The notes beneath the pieces are model-generated. The model was not told where the DNA came from and ran no database searches. It saw only the letters and a program-made list of their open reading frames with translations. DNA of 32,533 nucleotides, taken from positions 1 to 32,533 of the forward strand of contig JBAYMN010000012.1 of assembly GCA_041663585.1 (NCBI GenBank), written 5' to 3'. Position numbers and translations under genes: made by a program. This document shows positions 1 to 8,293 of the stretch, one piece after another. The DNA is from JALOBO01 sp023228225. GTDB taxonomy: Bacteria; Bacillota; Clostridia; Christensenellales; UBA1242. Positions within the stretch are counted from its first letter, which is position 1. The number at the start of each line of letters is the position of its first letter.

Positions 1-723
1 CCAAATTTTATTTTGCAACTACACAGAGATTTATATCAATACTCAACAGGTCAATGGGCTGGCAAGTTTAAAAACACCGATAATTTAATTCAAGAAGAAG
101 ATAGCCTGGGCAACAAAAGAATTAAGTTTGCTCCATTAGAAGCATACTTAACACCCGATGCCATGGAAAAAGTTTGCATAGAATATGCAAATGCAAAAAA
201 CAAATTACAAGTAGAACCACTAATTTTGATTCCAATATTTATATTGGACTTTTTGTGCATCCATCCTTTTAATGATGGTAATGGACGCATGAGTAGGCTA
301 TTAACACTTTTATTGCTATATCAAAATGATTTTGTGGTTGGTAAATATATTAGTTTAGAAAAAATAATAGCAACCACCAAAGAAGATTACTATGATGTGC
401 TAGAACGAAGTTCGTACGCATGGCATGAAAACCAAAATGACCCAATGCATTTTGTTGAATACATTTTAAAAATTATCTTAAATGCTTACAAACAATTTGA
501 AGAAAGGGTAATCACAGTTGAAAGTTTCAAATTATCAAAAGCAGAGCAAATTAAAAATGTGTTTATAACAAAACTAGGAAAAATATCCAAAAAAGAAATT
601 AAAGCGCTGCTACCCCATATTAGCGAAGCGATGATAGAAATGACACTGAAGTCTTTACTAGATGAAGGTTTTATAGAAAAAATTGGTGCAGGGAAAAACA
701 CAAATTATATAAAAACAAACTAA
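1..723 (+). CDS. Fic family protein (5' end outside window)
   Basis: Fic enzymes transfer AMP or a similar nucleotide moiety to target proteins. The reading frame is open to the left edge, and the TTG at 13 is only an internal codon, so the N-terminal part is missing. The Fic core motif HPFNDGNGRMSR lies at about nt 262-297 and matches the canonical HPFxx(G/D)NGRxxR, with the catalytic His and the phosphate-binding GNGR loop intact. The segment GKFKNTDNLIQ before it fits the Fic fold entry. The C-terminal 75 residues (KLSKAEQIKNVFI through GFIEKIG) look like a winged helix, common in stand-alone Fic proteins. No inhibitory helix motif can be judged because the N-terminus is absent. It is followed after 32 bp by a small unknown gene and then by type III restriction-modification genes, so a defence-linked role is plausible but inferred. 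Family call is secure; target unknown. Confidence 0.9.
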   Translation, partial: PNFILQLHRDLYQYSTGQWAGKFKNTDNLIQEEDSLGNKRIKFAPLEAYLTPDAMEKVCIEYANAKNKLQVEPLILIPIFILDFLCIHPFNDGNGRMSRLLTLLLLYQNDFVVGKYISLEKIIATTKEDYYDVLERSSYAWHENQNDPMHFVEYILKIILNAYKQFEERVITVESFKLSKAEQIKNVFITKLGKISKKEIKALLPHISEAMIEMTLKSLLDEGFIEKIGAGKNTNYIKTN

Positions 724-755
724 ACAAATGATTTTATAAAAAAGGGGAAATTGTT

Positions 756-1349
756 ATGGGATTAAAAGACTCAATAAGCAAACTAGCTAAAACGGCAGAG
801 ACTAAAATAGTGTCTGGAGCAAAAGGTGTTTATGGCTTTGCTAAAAATATTTATGATAAAGAAAAAGCAAAAAAAGAATATTTGAAATTAGAAAAAACAA
901 AAAAAGATTTTTTAATAACAGAATACAACAAAGAGGCCAAACCTTTTAAAATCCATTATAACAACGGTGCAGAAAAAGAGGTTAAATGTTTATATGATTT
1001 AGAAAACAAAACCCTTAAAGTAAACCATGAACTAGATAAGTCAACAATAAGCCACTTTACTGATCAAAAAAACCAAAAGTATTTCATTGATAACATTGAC
1101 TTAAATGGTGATGCCTTTAACTGTTTATTCAATGAGGAGAATTTAACTTTACCACTAGATAAGTTTACTTTTACAACAAAAGAACCTGTCGCAACTAGCT
1201 TAAGCACAACCATAAATAACGTTACCAACAATACACAGGTTCAAAACATTAAAGCAAAAGAAAGCATAATTGGTGGAACTGATAATAAGCTTGAAATTGA
1301 AAAAGAAACTAAACTTGGGCTACATGCCCATATACACACAGATAAATAG
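756..1349 (+). CDS. Hypothetical protein between fic and mod
   Basis: I do not recognise a family for this 197-residue protein. It starts at an ATG preceded by AAGGGGAAA at a good distance. The first 60 residues are lysine-rich and probably helical (GLKDSISKLAKTAETKIV, then KEKAKKEYLKLEKTKKDF), suggesting an amphipathic N-terminus followed by a short coiled coil. The middle looks beta-rich (FKIHYNNGAEKEVKCLYD, TLKVNHELD). The C-terminal 50 residues are low in complexity and rich in Thr and Asn, ending HAHIHTDK. No signal peptide or membrane span is evident. It sits 32 bp after the Fic gene and 14 bp before mod on the same strand, so it is almost certainly co-transcribed with the restriction-modification genes. 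It could be an accessory or regulatory factor of that locus. That is inference from position only. Confidence 0.7.
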   Translation: MGLKDSISKLAKTAETKIVSGAKGVYGFAKNIYDKEKAKKEYLKLEKTKKDFLITEYNKEAKPFKIHYNNGAEKEVKCLYDLENKTLKVNHELDKSTISHFTDQKNQKYFIDNIDLNGDAFNCLFNEENLTLPLDKFTFTTKEPVATSLSTTINNVTNNTQVQNIKAKESIIGGTDNKLEIEKETKLGLHAHIHTDK

Positions 1350-1363
1350 ATAAGGAGAACATA

Positions 1364-3064
1364 ATGAGCAGTAAAACAAAACTAGAATTAACTTGGATAG
1401 GTAAAAATGAAAAAATTAATTTAGAGCCTAGAATTTTAATTGAAAGACCTGAATTAAGTTTTAAGTCAGAAATTGAAAATGAGAACGCAACGCATGACAA
1501 CCTTTTAATACATGGAGATAACTTGCTTGCACTAAAAGCACTAGAACAAGACTATGCTGGAAAGATAAAATGCATTTATATAGACCCACCATATAACACT
1601 GGTTCGGCTTTTGAACACTATGATGATAATCTAGAACATAGTATTTGGCTTGGATTAATGAAACCTAGGTTGGAAATTTTAAAAAACCTATTATCAGAAA
1701 ATGGATTGATTTTCATACAAATTGATGATATTGAACAAGCTTATCTAAAAGTCTTATGTGATGAAGTTTTTGGCAGGGTTAACTTTATAAATATGATAGT
1801 TGTTAATATGAGTAATTTATCAGGCGTAAAAATGACCGCTGCTATAAACGGTAAGAAATTTCCTAAAATAAAGGAATATATACTTATATATGCAAAAAAT
1901 AAAGATACTTACAAATTAGATATTCCTAAAATTTCAAAATCTAAATGGGACAATGAGTATAACTATATCATCCCAGAATTTACAAGAGAGATGTATGATA
2001 ATTATACGAATTCAAATGGAGAAATTATTTTAAACAATATTGAAAAATTAAATCTTGTATCATTAAAGAAGTTCTTATCGGAAAAAAATATATCAGATAC
2101 TTTAGAATGGAAAATTGAGAATTCATATAGAATAGTTGCTACTAAGCCTAATCATTCATTATATAAAAGAATAATTAATGAGAGTTTTAAAAACGATTTA
2201 TCTATTGTTAAAAATGCTAGCGGTAAAAATGTTCTTATAAAAAGTGATTTTAACAAACAAACAAAAACGGCTAGATTAGAAATTGTTTTTGCAGAAACAA
2301 ACAATAGTATATATTTAGGCGACCAATGGAGTGATATAGTAACCACTGGTGGTGTTGGGCAAGAAGGAGGCGTTTTCTTTCCAAATGGAAAAAAGCCAGA
2401 AAAACTTATACATAGAATTTTATCTTCAGCAACACAAAAAAAGGATATAGTATTAGACTCATTTCTTGGCTCTGGATCAACAGCCGCTGTTGCTCATAAA
2501 ATGGGCAGAAAATGGATAGGTATTGAGTTAGGTGATCACGCCTATACTCACTGCAAACCAAGGCTAGACTCTGTTCTGGTTGGAACTGATCAAGGTGGGA
2601 TTAGTAAAGGCGTAAATTGGGTTGGCGGCGGAAGTTATAAATTTTATGAACTTGCTCCAACGCTTATTAAAAAGGATGTTTTTGGTAACCCAGTTATCAA
2701 TAAAGAATATAATGCGGATATGCTTGCAGCAGCTATGGCAAAACATGAAAATTATCAATATAACCCAAGCCCAGAAGTTTTTTGGAAGCAAGGTAAATCC
2801 TCTGAAAATGCATACATTTATACCACAACTCAGTTAATAACACTAAACTACTTAACTTCAATTCACTCACAAATGAAAGAAAACGAGCATTTGGTGATTG
2901 CATGTAAGACATTTGAAGCAGGATTGGAAAAAGCGTTTAAAAACATTACTATTAAAAAAATACCAAACACTTTGCTTGGGCGATGCGAGTTTGGAAAAGA
3001 AAATTATAATTTAAACATTATTTCTGTTCCCCAATTAGACGAGGAGGAAGAGGATAATGAATAG
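1364..3064 (+). CDS. mod: Type III restriction-modification methyltransferase (Mod)
   Basis: Mod methylates adenine N6 in one strand of an asymmetric site and also supplies DNA recognition for the Mod-Res nuclease. The order of motifs is that of the beta class of amino-methyltransferases. The catalytic DPPY (YIDPPYNTG, residues about 72-80) comes first. A variable target-recognition region spans roughly residues 130-330. The SAM-binding motif DSFLGSGSTAAV comes near residue 365, followed by GRKWIGIELGDH. At 566 residues it is somewhat shorter than EcoP15I-type Mod but has every core motif. The ATG follows a strong AAGGAGAAC site. The stop overlaps the res start by 8 bp, so the two are translationally coupled. 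I see no long simple-sequence repeat of the kind that makes some mod genes phase-variable. The recognition site cannot be read from sequence. Confidence 0.95.
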   Translation: MSSKTKLELTWIGKNEKINLEPRILIERPELSFKSEIENENATHDNLLIHGDNLLALKALEQDYAGKIKCIYIDPPYNTGSAFEHYDDNLEHSIWLGLMKPRLEILKNLLSENGLIFIQIDDIEQAYLKVLCDEVFGRVNFINMIVVNMSNLSGVKMTAAINGKKFPKIKEYILIYAKNKDTYKLDIPKISKSKWDNEYNYIIPEFTREMYDNYTNSNGEIILNNIEKLNLVSLKKFLSEKNISDTLEWKIENSYRIVATKPNHSLYKRIINESFKNDLSIVKNASGKNVLIKSDFNKQTKTARLEIVFAETNNSIYLGDQWSDIVTTGGVGQEGGVFFPNGKKPEKLIHRILSSATQKKDIVLDSFLGSGSTAAVAHKMGRKWIGIELGDHAYTHCKPRLDSVLVGTDQGGISKGVNWVGGGSYKFYELAPTLIKKDVFGNPVINKEYNADMLAAAMAKHENYQYNPSPEVFWKQGKSSENAYIYTTTQLITLNYLTSIHSQMKENEHLVIACKTFEAGLEKAFKNITIKKIPNTLLGRCEFGKENYNLNIISVPQLDEEEEDNE

Positions 3065-5708
3065 AACCTATGAAGAATATGATGTAAATTACATTAGCGG
3101 AACAATGAGTCTAAGAAAACCTCAAAAACACAGTCTGGTTGTGCTAGATACAATTTTACAAGAAATAGAACTAGACAAGGAAATAGACTTGCAAAAAGCA
3201 TTAAGAACAGTTAATGACTTGTTTCCTATTTGCACAAGTTTTGAAAGAGATTTTATGAGCCTGGCTTTTGCGCTTGCAACTGGTGTTGGCAAAACCAGGT
3301 TGATGGGTGCATTTATTACATACTTATACACTGTTAAAGGAATAAAAAACTTTTTTGTGGTTGCACCCAACTTAACCGTTTACAACAAGCTATGTGCAGA
3401 TTTAGGAAAGCCAAACTCTGCTAAATATGTGTTTAAGGGGCTTGGTTGTTTTAATAATTATCCAAACATAATCACTGGCGACAACTATTCTAATTTTTCT
3501 GTTGGACAACTTGGCATGGGAGAAATTACAATAAACATTTTTAATATTGCAAAGTTTAATAGAGAAATTGGCAATATTAAAAAACTATCTGAGTATTTAG
3601 GTGAAAGCTATTTTGATTACCTAGCAAATCAAGAAGATTTAGTTGTTTTAATGGATGAGTCTCATCATTACAGAGCCACAGCGGGATTCAATGCAATTAA
3701 CGATTTAAAACCCGTTTTAGGACTAGAATTAACTGCAACTCCTCAAATCGAAAGTGGAAGCAAAACTGTTAAGTTTAAAAATGTTGTATACGATTATCCA
3801 TTAGGGAAAGCTATTGATGATGGTTACACGAAAACGCCATATGCTTTAACTAGAAGAGATATTGATGTTTTGCAATTTAACAAAACTGAAATGGATAAAA
3901 TGATGTTGCATGACGGCATTTTAAATCACGAACGCGTTAAAGTAAAATTAAAAAACTATGCACAAAATAATGACTTAAAAACAGTCAAGCCTTTTGCATT
4001 AATAGTTTGTCAGAACACGGAACACTCAAAAGAAATTATGGATATAATAAAGTCTGATAGTTTTTTTCAAGGTAGATATAAAGACAAGGTAATAGAAATT
4101 AATAGCTCCCAAAGTGGAAGTGAAAAAGAAGAAAATATTCAAAAACTTTTAGAAGTAGAACATTATGAAAATCCAATAGAAATTGTTATTCATGTTAATA
4201 TGCTTAAAGAGGGTTGGGATGTTAATAATCTTTACACTATCATTCCATTAAGAACAGCGGCAAGTAAAACCTTAAGAGAGCAAACAATTGGTAGAGGGCT
4301 TAGATTGCCTTATGGGAAACGAGTGGATGATGACGTTGTAGATGGTTTATATATTACAGCACACGATAAATTTAAAGAAATCGTTGAAGAAGCCAACAAG
4401 CCAACAAGTCTGTTTAAAGTTAAAAATACAGTTTTTGCAGAAGATATTAAACCAATGGAAAGTGCAACAACACTTTCAATGTTTGATATGTATGAACAGC
4501 AAATAATTGCAGAGGCTCAACATAATATAAGCGTTGATGAAAAGCTTGACGCTGAAGCAAAGGAGCTATTGATAGATATTACAAGAAAAGTTGCTGATAA
4601 AACAACGGAGTATTTTAAAAACAACTCAGATACAAGCAACTTTGAGAAAAAAATATCTAGTCTTGTGAATGAGGATTTGGACTTGGCAGAAAAAATTAAA
4701 AACAAAAGAGAGTATGCCGATATCATTCAAAAGTTCACAAAAGGAATTATTGTAGAGCAAAAGAAGAACTACGAAAACAATACCTTCTTTATTCCACAAG
4801 TAAAAGTTTATACCGAAGACAATACAAATTACTCCTACGAAGATTTTGACTTGGATTTATCTGAATTTAATTATAGTCCAATAGACAATGAAACTATTAT
4901 AGAAAATTTACTTACAAACGAAACCAAAGTTATCCAAACTAAAATGATTGATTTTGATGTTAATGATCCTAAGATTTATATTTTAAATGAACTTATGTCA
5001 AAAGCTGAAATTGATTATGAAGCTTGCAGTGAATTGCTTTATAAATTGTTAACTCAATTGGTTGAGCATTTTAAAAAGAAGTTTTCAATAGAAGAAATAA
5101 GAAATATTGTTATGTATAACAAAAAAGACATAACCTTAAGAATTTACAATCAACTTAAAAAACACTTTGTTAAGGATGATGTAGATTTGTATGAACAGGT
5201 TGTTGGAGTGTCCAATGTAATTCATAACCCTACAATTGAAAAGTTTAAGGGACAAAAATCTATTTCTTTATACGAGCATTTTGAAGATGGAACCTTACAA
5301 AAACAAGTTTTTACTGGCTTCAAAAAAGCGTTGCATGCTGAATATAAGTTTGATAGCAATCCTGAAAAAATATTTGCAATTGTTTGTGAAAGTGATGAAA
5401 ATGTACTTAAATGGTTAAGACCTTCTCCAAAACAATTTGATTTATACTATGGAGCTGGAAACAGATATCAGCCAGATTTTGTTGTTGAAACACAAGATAG
5501 TATGTATCTTATTGAGATTAAAGGTGAGGATAAGCTTTTTGACTCTCTAGTAATACAAAAAAAAGAAAGAGGTGTTAAGTATTGTAAAACAGCAAGTACA
5601 TATTGTGAAGCAAATAATCTTAAACCATGGAAGTATGTATTTATACCAAGCCAGCAAGTAAAAACCAATTCTTCAATAAAAAACTTAGTTGAGCGATTTA
5701 GCTTATAG
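3057..5708 (+). CDS. res: Type III restriction enzyme, helicase-nuclease subunit (Res)
   Basis: Res is the ATP-dependent translocase and endonuclease of a type III system and cuts when two unmethylated sites meet head to head. In this 883-residue protein the superfamily 2 helicase motifs are in order. Walker A is ATGVGKT (residues 74-80), motif II is DESHH (about 200-204), motif III is ELTATPQ, and motif VI is QTIGRGLRLPYG (about 405-416). The C-terminal nuclease domain carries the PD-(D/E)xK pattern PDFVVE...YLIEIKGED near residues 806-825. All catalytic residues needed for activity appear present. The start lies inside the 3' end of mod, after a GAGGAGGAAGAGG ribosome site encoded in mod codons. 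A strong terminator follows 20 bp after the stop. Restriction should depend on the adjacent Mod. Confidence 0.95.
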   Translation: MNRTYEEYDVNYISGTMSLRKPQKHSLVVLDTILQEIELDKEIDLQKALRTVNDLFPICTSFERDFMSLAFALATGVGKTRLMGAFITYLYTVKGIKNFFVVAPNLTVYNKLCADLGKPNSAKYVFKGLGCFNNYPNIITGDNYSNFSVGQLGMGEITINIFNIAKFNREIGNIKKLSEYLGESYFDYLANQEDLVVLMDESHHYRATAGFNAINDLKPVLGLELTATPQIESGSKTVKFKNVVYDYPLGKAIDDGYTKTPYALTRRDIDVLQFNKTEMDKMMLHDGILNHERVKVKLKNYAQNNDLKTVKPFALIVCQNTEHSKEIMDIIKSDSFFQGRYKDKVIEINSSQSGSEKEENIQKLLEVEHYENPIEIVIHVNMLKEGWDVNNLYTIIPLRTAASKTLREQTIGRGLRLPYGKRVDDDVVDGLYITAHDKFKEIVEEANKPTSLFKVKNTVFAEDIKPMESATTLSMFDMYEQQIIAEAQHNISVDEKLDAEAKELLIDITRKVADKTTEYFKNNSDTSNFEKKISSLVNEDLDLAEKIKNKREYADIIQKFTKGIIVEQKKNYENNTFFIPQVKVYTEDNTNYSYEDFDLDLSEFNYSPIDNETIIENLLTNETKVIQTKMIDFDVNDPKIYILNELMSKAEIDYEACSELLYKLLTQLVEHFKKKFSIEEIRNIVMYNKKDITLRIYNQLKKHFVKDDVDLYEQVVGVSNVIHNPTIEKFKGQKSISLYEHFEDGTLQKQVFTGFKKALHAEYKFDSNPEKIFAIVCESDENVLKWLRPSPKQFDLYYGAGNRYQPDFVVETQDSMYLIEIKGEDKLFDSLVIQKKERGVKYCKTASTYCEANNLKPWKYVFIPSQQVKTNSSIKNLVERFSL

Positions 5709-5728
5709 TTAAATAAAAAATAAATTTT

Positions 5729-5764
5729 CCCGCGTTATCACCCATTGATAACGCGGGCTTTTTA
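5729..5764 (+). terminator. Terminator of the fic-mod-res operon
   Basis: A perfect 12-bp stem (CCCGCGTTATCA with TGATAACGCGGG) encloses a 5-nt loop and is followed by CTTTTTA. It lies 20 bp after the res stop and is the obvious end of the restriction operon. Confidence 0.9.
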
Positions 5765-5864
5765 TACTCTAAATAAGGTTTAATAGTTTTTTCAGTGTAA
5801 CGCTCATTATTACATTGGTATGAAAAAATATTAAAAAGTTTAAAAAACTTTTATAAAAAACCTT

Positions 5865-6270
5865 GTAGATAGGGTGAAAATTGTCCGTATAAGTATAGGG
5901 GGTTAAAAAACTATATGTTGGCGAGTTACCCTATGGATAGTAAAAGTATATTTAATAAGGAGGTGAAGTTTATGGATTAAAGCAATTTGCGCGCGTTTGT
6001 TGGCAAGTAACAAAGTTATAGGGGAACAAATCAACCATAGGGAGGAATGACGAAAGAAGTAAGAAATTAGAGTGCTTTTATGGCAAAAAGTGGAGAGAAA
6101 TTTATTAAGCAGGAAAAGGAGTGCAACAAAATGAATTTTAGCGGGCTGTAAGCGGCTTAAAATAGGCACTTTTACTGAAACAGCCACTTTGCCTAGTGTT
6201 ACAAAATGAAACATTTTATTGCACCCTACTTTTTTTACGGGAAGACGGGAAACCCGCTTCCGTTTTATAA
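5865..6270 (+). ncRNA. Candidate structured RNA, unknown class
   Basis: No credible protein gene covers this block. Several paired segments can be read on the plus strand. ATAGGGT (5870-5876) can pair with ACCCTAT (5928-5934) and encloses a TATAG/CTATA hairpin. CCCTATGG (5929-5936) can instead pair perfectly with CCATAGGG (6035-6042), an alternative that excludes the first. TAGGCA pairs with TGCCTA around 6156-6195. The segment TGTTGGCGAGTTAC recurs as TGTTGGCAAGTAAC. The block ends in a strong hairpin with a T tract (6237-6266). A perfect ribosome-site sequence with only two codons after it sits at 5957-5980. I see no consensus promoter at the left end. Strand and limits are inferred from the terminator. 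It may be one of the large ornate phage or element RNAs, or a leader that has lost its gene. Confidence 0.45.
6237..6266 (+). terminator. Terminator at end of candidate RNA
   Basis: ACGGGAAG pairs with CTTCCGT (one bulged G) around an inner CGGG-AAA-CCCG stem, followed by TTTTAT. This is a typical rho-independent terminator for plus-strand transcription, although no protein gene lies before it. Confidence 0.8.
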
Positions 6271-6360
6271 AGATTTTAATCAAAAAATATCATTGCCCCT
6301 TTAAAGAGAAAAGAAGAAATATAATTACATTTTTGTAAAAAAGTATTATGTAACATTCTA

Positions 6361-6843
6361 CTATTTAATACAATCATTACCGAAGGACCTTCTCATTATT
6401 TGCAAAGCATTATAATGAATGTTTTTATCTTTTGAAGATGATGCACAAAGATCAGATAGAATAATGGGTTTAATATTGTTATCAAATAATTGGTATGCAA
6501 TTGTTAAAACGCAAGCATCTGTATCAGTGCCACATATTTCTACTTCATTTATATTTAATTCTTTTAGAAAGTTTATCTGTTCCATATTTAAACCATAGGT
6601 ATTTTTCTCTAATATTTCACACATAGGATTTATTTTAACAACAAATTCTAAATCTTCTAATGAAATCATGCCATTCCATTTTAAAATATTAAAAAATGGG
6701 CTATTATCATTGTTATAAAACTTTGTGTAAAAAATATTGTTAAATTTGCTTTCATTTAAGTAATTATTAATTTTATTTACTAAATGCTTATTATTTTTAT
6801 TTATAAACCCTTTTTGCATGTCCACAATAATTATGTTTTTCAT
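6361..6843 (-). CDS. Isochorismatase-like cysteine hydrolase
   Basis: This 160-residue protein belongs to the isochorismatase/nicotinamidase superfamily, which hydrolyses amides or vinyl ethers through an Asp-Lys-Cys triad. The Asp is in IIIVDMQKGF near the N-terminus. The Lys is in EKNTYGL. The Cys is in CGTDTDACVLTIAYQLFDN, where the cis-peptide-like TDAC is typical. The frame extends further upstream, but the ATG at 6843 is preferred. It begins directly before the conserved first strand (MKNIIIVDMQ) and has GGTGG upstream. The extra 23 residues of the longer frame resemble nothing in the family. The exact substrate cannot be told. It stands alone on the minus strand inside the accessory region, between the candidate RNA and the repeat-rich DNA before the integrase operon. 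Confidence 0.85.
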   Translation of the reverse strand: MKNIIIVDMQKGFINKNNKHLVNKINNYLNESKFNNIFYTKFYNNDNSPFFNILKWNGMISLEDLEFVVKINPMCEILEKNTYGLNMEQINFLKELNINEVEICGTDTDACVLTIAYQLFDNNIKPIILSDLCASSSKDKNIHYNALQIMRRSFGNDCIK

Positions 6844-6959
6844 AAATACATACCACCAAATTTTATTAACTAAGTTTACCACAAATAATTGAAAAAGATA
6901 ATAAATATTCATTAAATTAAAAACCTAGTGTTTTCCAAAATCATTATTAAGCAAAACTA

Positions 6960-7260
6960 GTTTTTAGCCTTTAGGGGGTTTACAAAATAGGGTGTTTTTT
7001 GCGAATTTACAAAAAAATTTTTAAAAGTTGTAAAAGCCTTATAAATAAAGGGTTTTAGGTGTTTTGGTGAGAGCGTAAAAAGAGTGAAAAAGCGTGTTTT
7101 TACCCTAATTTATGCCAAAAGGGGGTTTACAAAAAGCACTATTATAGAGGGGGAAAATATGTTTTTGTGCTATGAAAGGTTGTTTTGTGCTTATTGAGAT
7201 TGCGTTAAATTGCCCTAAAAATAGTTTACAAAAACCACTATTATAGAGAGGCGTTAATGA
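6960..7260 (+). repeat. Direct-repeat region upstream of integrase operon
   Basis: This C-poor stretch carries no gene. GTTTACAAAAAGCACTATTATAGAG at 7125-7149 recurs with one change (G to C) at 7224-7248. Shorter relatives are GTTTACAAAATAGG at 6978-6991 and ATTTACAAAAAAA near 7005. Two copies follow a GGGGG run. Such repeats could bind an element-encoded regulator, replication protein or the integrase. No iteron-binding replication gene is visible in the window. Confidence 0.6.
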
Positions 7261-7276
7261 ATTAGAGATATAAAAA

Positions 7277-7312
7277 ATGAGGAGGTGGCAGAAAAAGAAA
7301 ACTAACCATTGA
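7277..7312 (+). other. Possible 11-codon leader ORF
   Basis: ATG at 7277 opens a short frame (MRRWQKKKTNH) ending in TGA at 7310, ahead of the recombinase operon. It contains an AGGAGG, so the AGGAGG may instead be an unused ribosome site. Weak call, listed because nothing else explains the strong site there. Confidence 0.2.
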
Positions 7313-7379
7313 AAGAGATATCATTATTTGAAAGAGATAACTGACTGAGATGAAACTAAAATGGAAAAGGAAAAAAATA

Positions 7380-8072
7380 ATGATAAGTAAAAAGAATAAC
7401 CCTATAAAAAACGATCAATCTTTTAACCTTGACGAAGTAAAAACTTTTTTGAAAGCAATTAAAGGAAACATGTATGAGGTGTATTTTAAATTGATTTTGG
7501 CATATCAGTTTTCTAGGCTTGAACTAATGAGTTTGGAGTGGCAAGATATTGATTTTGAAAATGACACAATTACAATTTGCCCAGTATCATATGTAGTATT
7601 AAATAAGTTTTATTACAGCTGGCACATTGAAAAGTTGACTGAACTAAAAAGAGAGTTTCCGCTTTTGCCAAACATTAAAAAACTACTTATAGAGTTAAAA
7701 GAACAGCAAGAAATTAATCTTGAAGAGAATGGCAATGATGAGAACATCAATTTTGTTTGCTTAAAGAAAAACGGCACACGAATGAATGTGAATACACTAA
7801 GTAGAAACATAAGATATTTGTGCAGAGATAACAATTTGCCACCGATACTGCTTTCAGGGCTTAAATTAAGCCTAGAAGGCTTCATTTGCAATCAGGCGAG
7901 AGATTATGACTACTACCGTGCTTGGACGCGATTTGACCACAAATTTAACAGACCAAAAAATATTTATAACGGGTATAACTTGTTTAGAAATAAAAGGTTT
8001 GTAACTGCACTAAACAATTTACTTGAAGGAAGTCAGATGGATAGAAAGTCTAAGTCTGACATGGAAATGTGA
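7380..8072 (+). CDS. Degenerate tyrosine-recombinase-like protein
   Basis: The 230-residue protein lines up with the catalytic half of the integrase encoded two genes later. YQFSRLELMSLEWQDIDFEN matches its YGFRRSELIGIKWSAIDFDN. PLLPNIKKLLIELKE matches PLLPEIEKLLLERKE. LPPILLSGLKLS matches LKHIRFHDLRHS. By this alignment the first catalytic Arg is Ser, and the HxxR box is SxxK. A Tyr survives in NIYNGY. There is no arm-binding or core-binding N-terminal domain. It is therefore unlikely to cut DNA and may act as an architectural partner, regulator or evolutionary leftover. The ATG at 7380 is preferred over 7350 because it has GGAAAAGGA just upstream. Its stop overlaps the ribosome site of the next gene, so it is the first gene of the recombination operon. 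Confidence 0.75.
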   Translation: MISKKNNPIKNDQSFNLDEVKTFLKAIKGNMYEVYFKLILAYQFSRLELMSLEWQDIDFENDTITICPVSYVVLNKFYYSWHIEKLTELKREFPLLPNIKKLLIELKEQQEINLEENGNDENINFVCLKKNGTRMNVNTLSRNIRYLCRDNNLPPILLSGLKLSLEGFICNQARDYDYYRAWTRFDHKFNRPKNIYNGYNLFRNKRFVTALNNLLEGSQMDRKSKSDMEM

Positions 8073-8080
8073 GGCGGAGC

Positions 8081-8293
8081 ATGATGAATACAAATGAAAT
8101 GACAAACTTTATGTTTAAAGAATACCCAGACTGTGTTAATGTGCAAGAACTTGCCAAGATGCTTGGAATAAAAAGAACAAAGACTTATGAGCTATTAAAG
8201 AGTGGAGTTATTAAGTCTATTAAAATAGGCAAGGACTACAAAATTTCCAAACTGAATGTGATTGCTTATATTTACGGAGGCAAGCAGTTATGA
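8081..8293 (+). CDS. Excisionase-like helix-turn-helix protein
   Basis: A small basic protein of about 70 residues has the winged-helix pattern of the excisionase/MerR-like HTH_17 family. VNVQELAKMLGIKRTKTYELL is the helix-turn-helix. GVIKSIKIGKDYKISKLNVIAYI is the wing and following helix. Family members bind DNA near attachment sites and bias integrase toward excision, or act as repressors. The start is ATG 8081 or 8084, both just after GAGGCGGAG; a GTG at 8069 is less likely. Its TGA overlaps the integrase ATG in an ATGA junction, giving tight coupling. The position directly before int supports the excisionase reading. Confidence 0.8.
   Translation: MMNTNEMTNFMFKEYPDCVNVQELAKMLGIKRTKTYELLKSGVIKSIKIGKDYKISKLNVIAYIYGGKQL

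Noticed and set aside
1364..3064. Phase-variable mod gene
   Set aside because: No long homopolymer or short tandem repeat was seen in the coding region or just upstream.
6219..6232. TGCACCC as a left attachment copy of the tRNA-Arg(TCG) 3' end
   Set aside because: Only seven bases match and the identity does not continue, so it is expected by chance.
5903..6283. Minus-strand open frame of 126 codons
   Set aside because: Its translation is hydrophobic and irregular with no recognisable domain, no ribosome site, and it runs through the terminator hairpin and repeated segments of the structured region.
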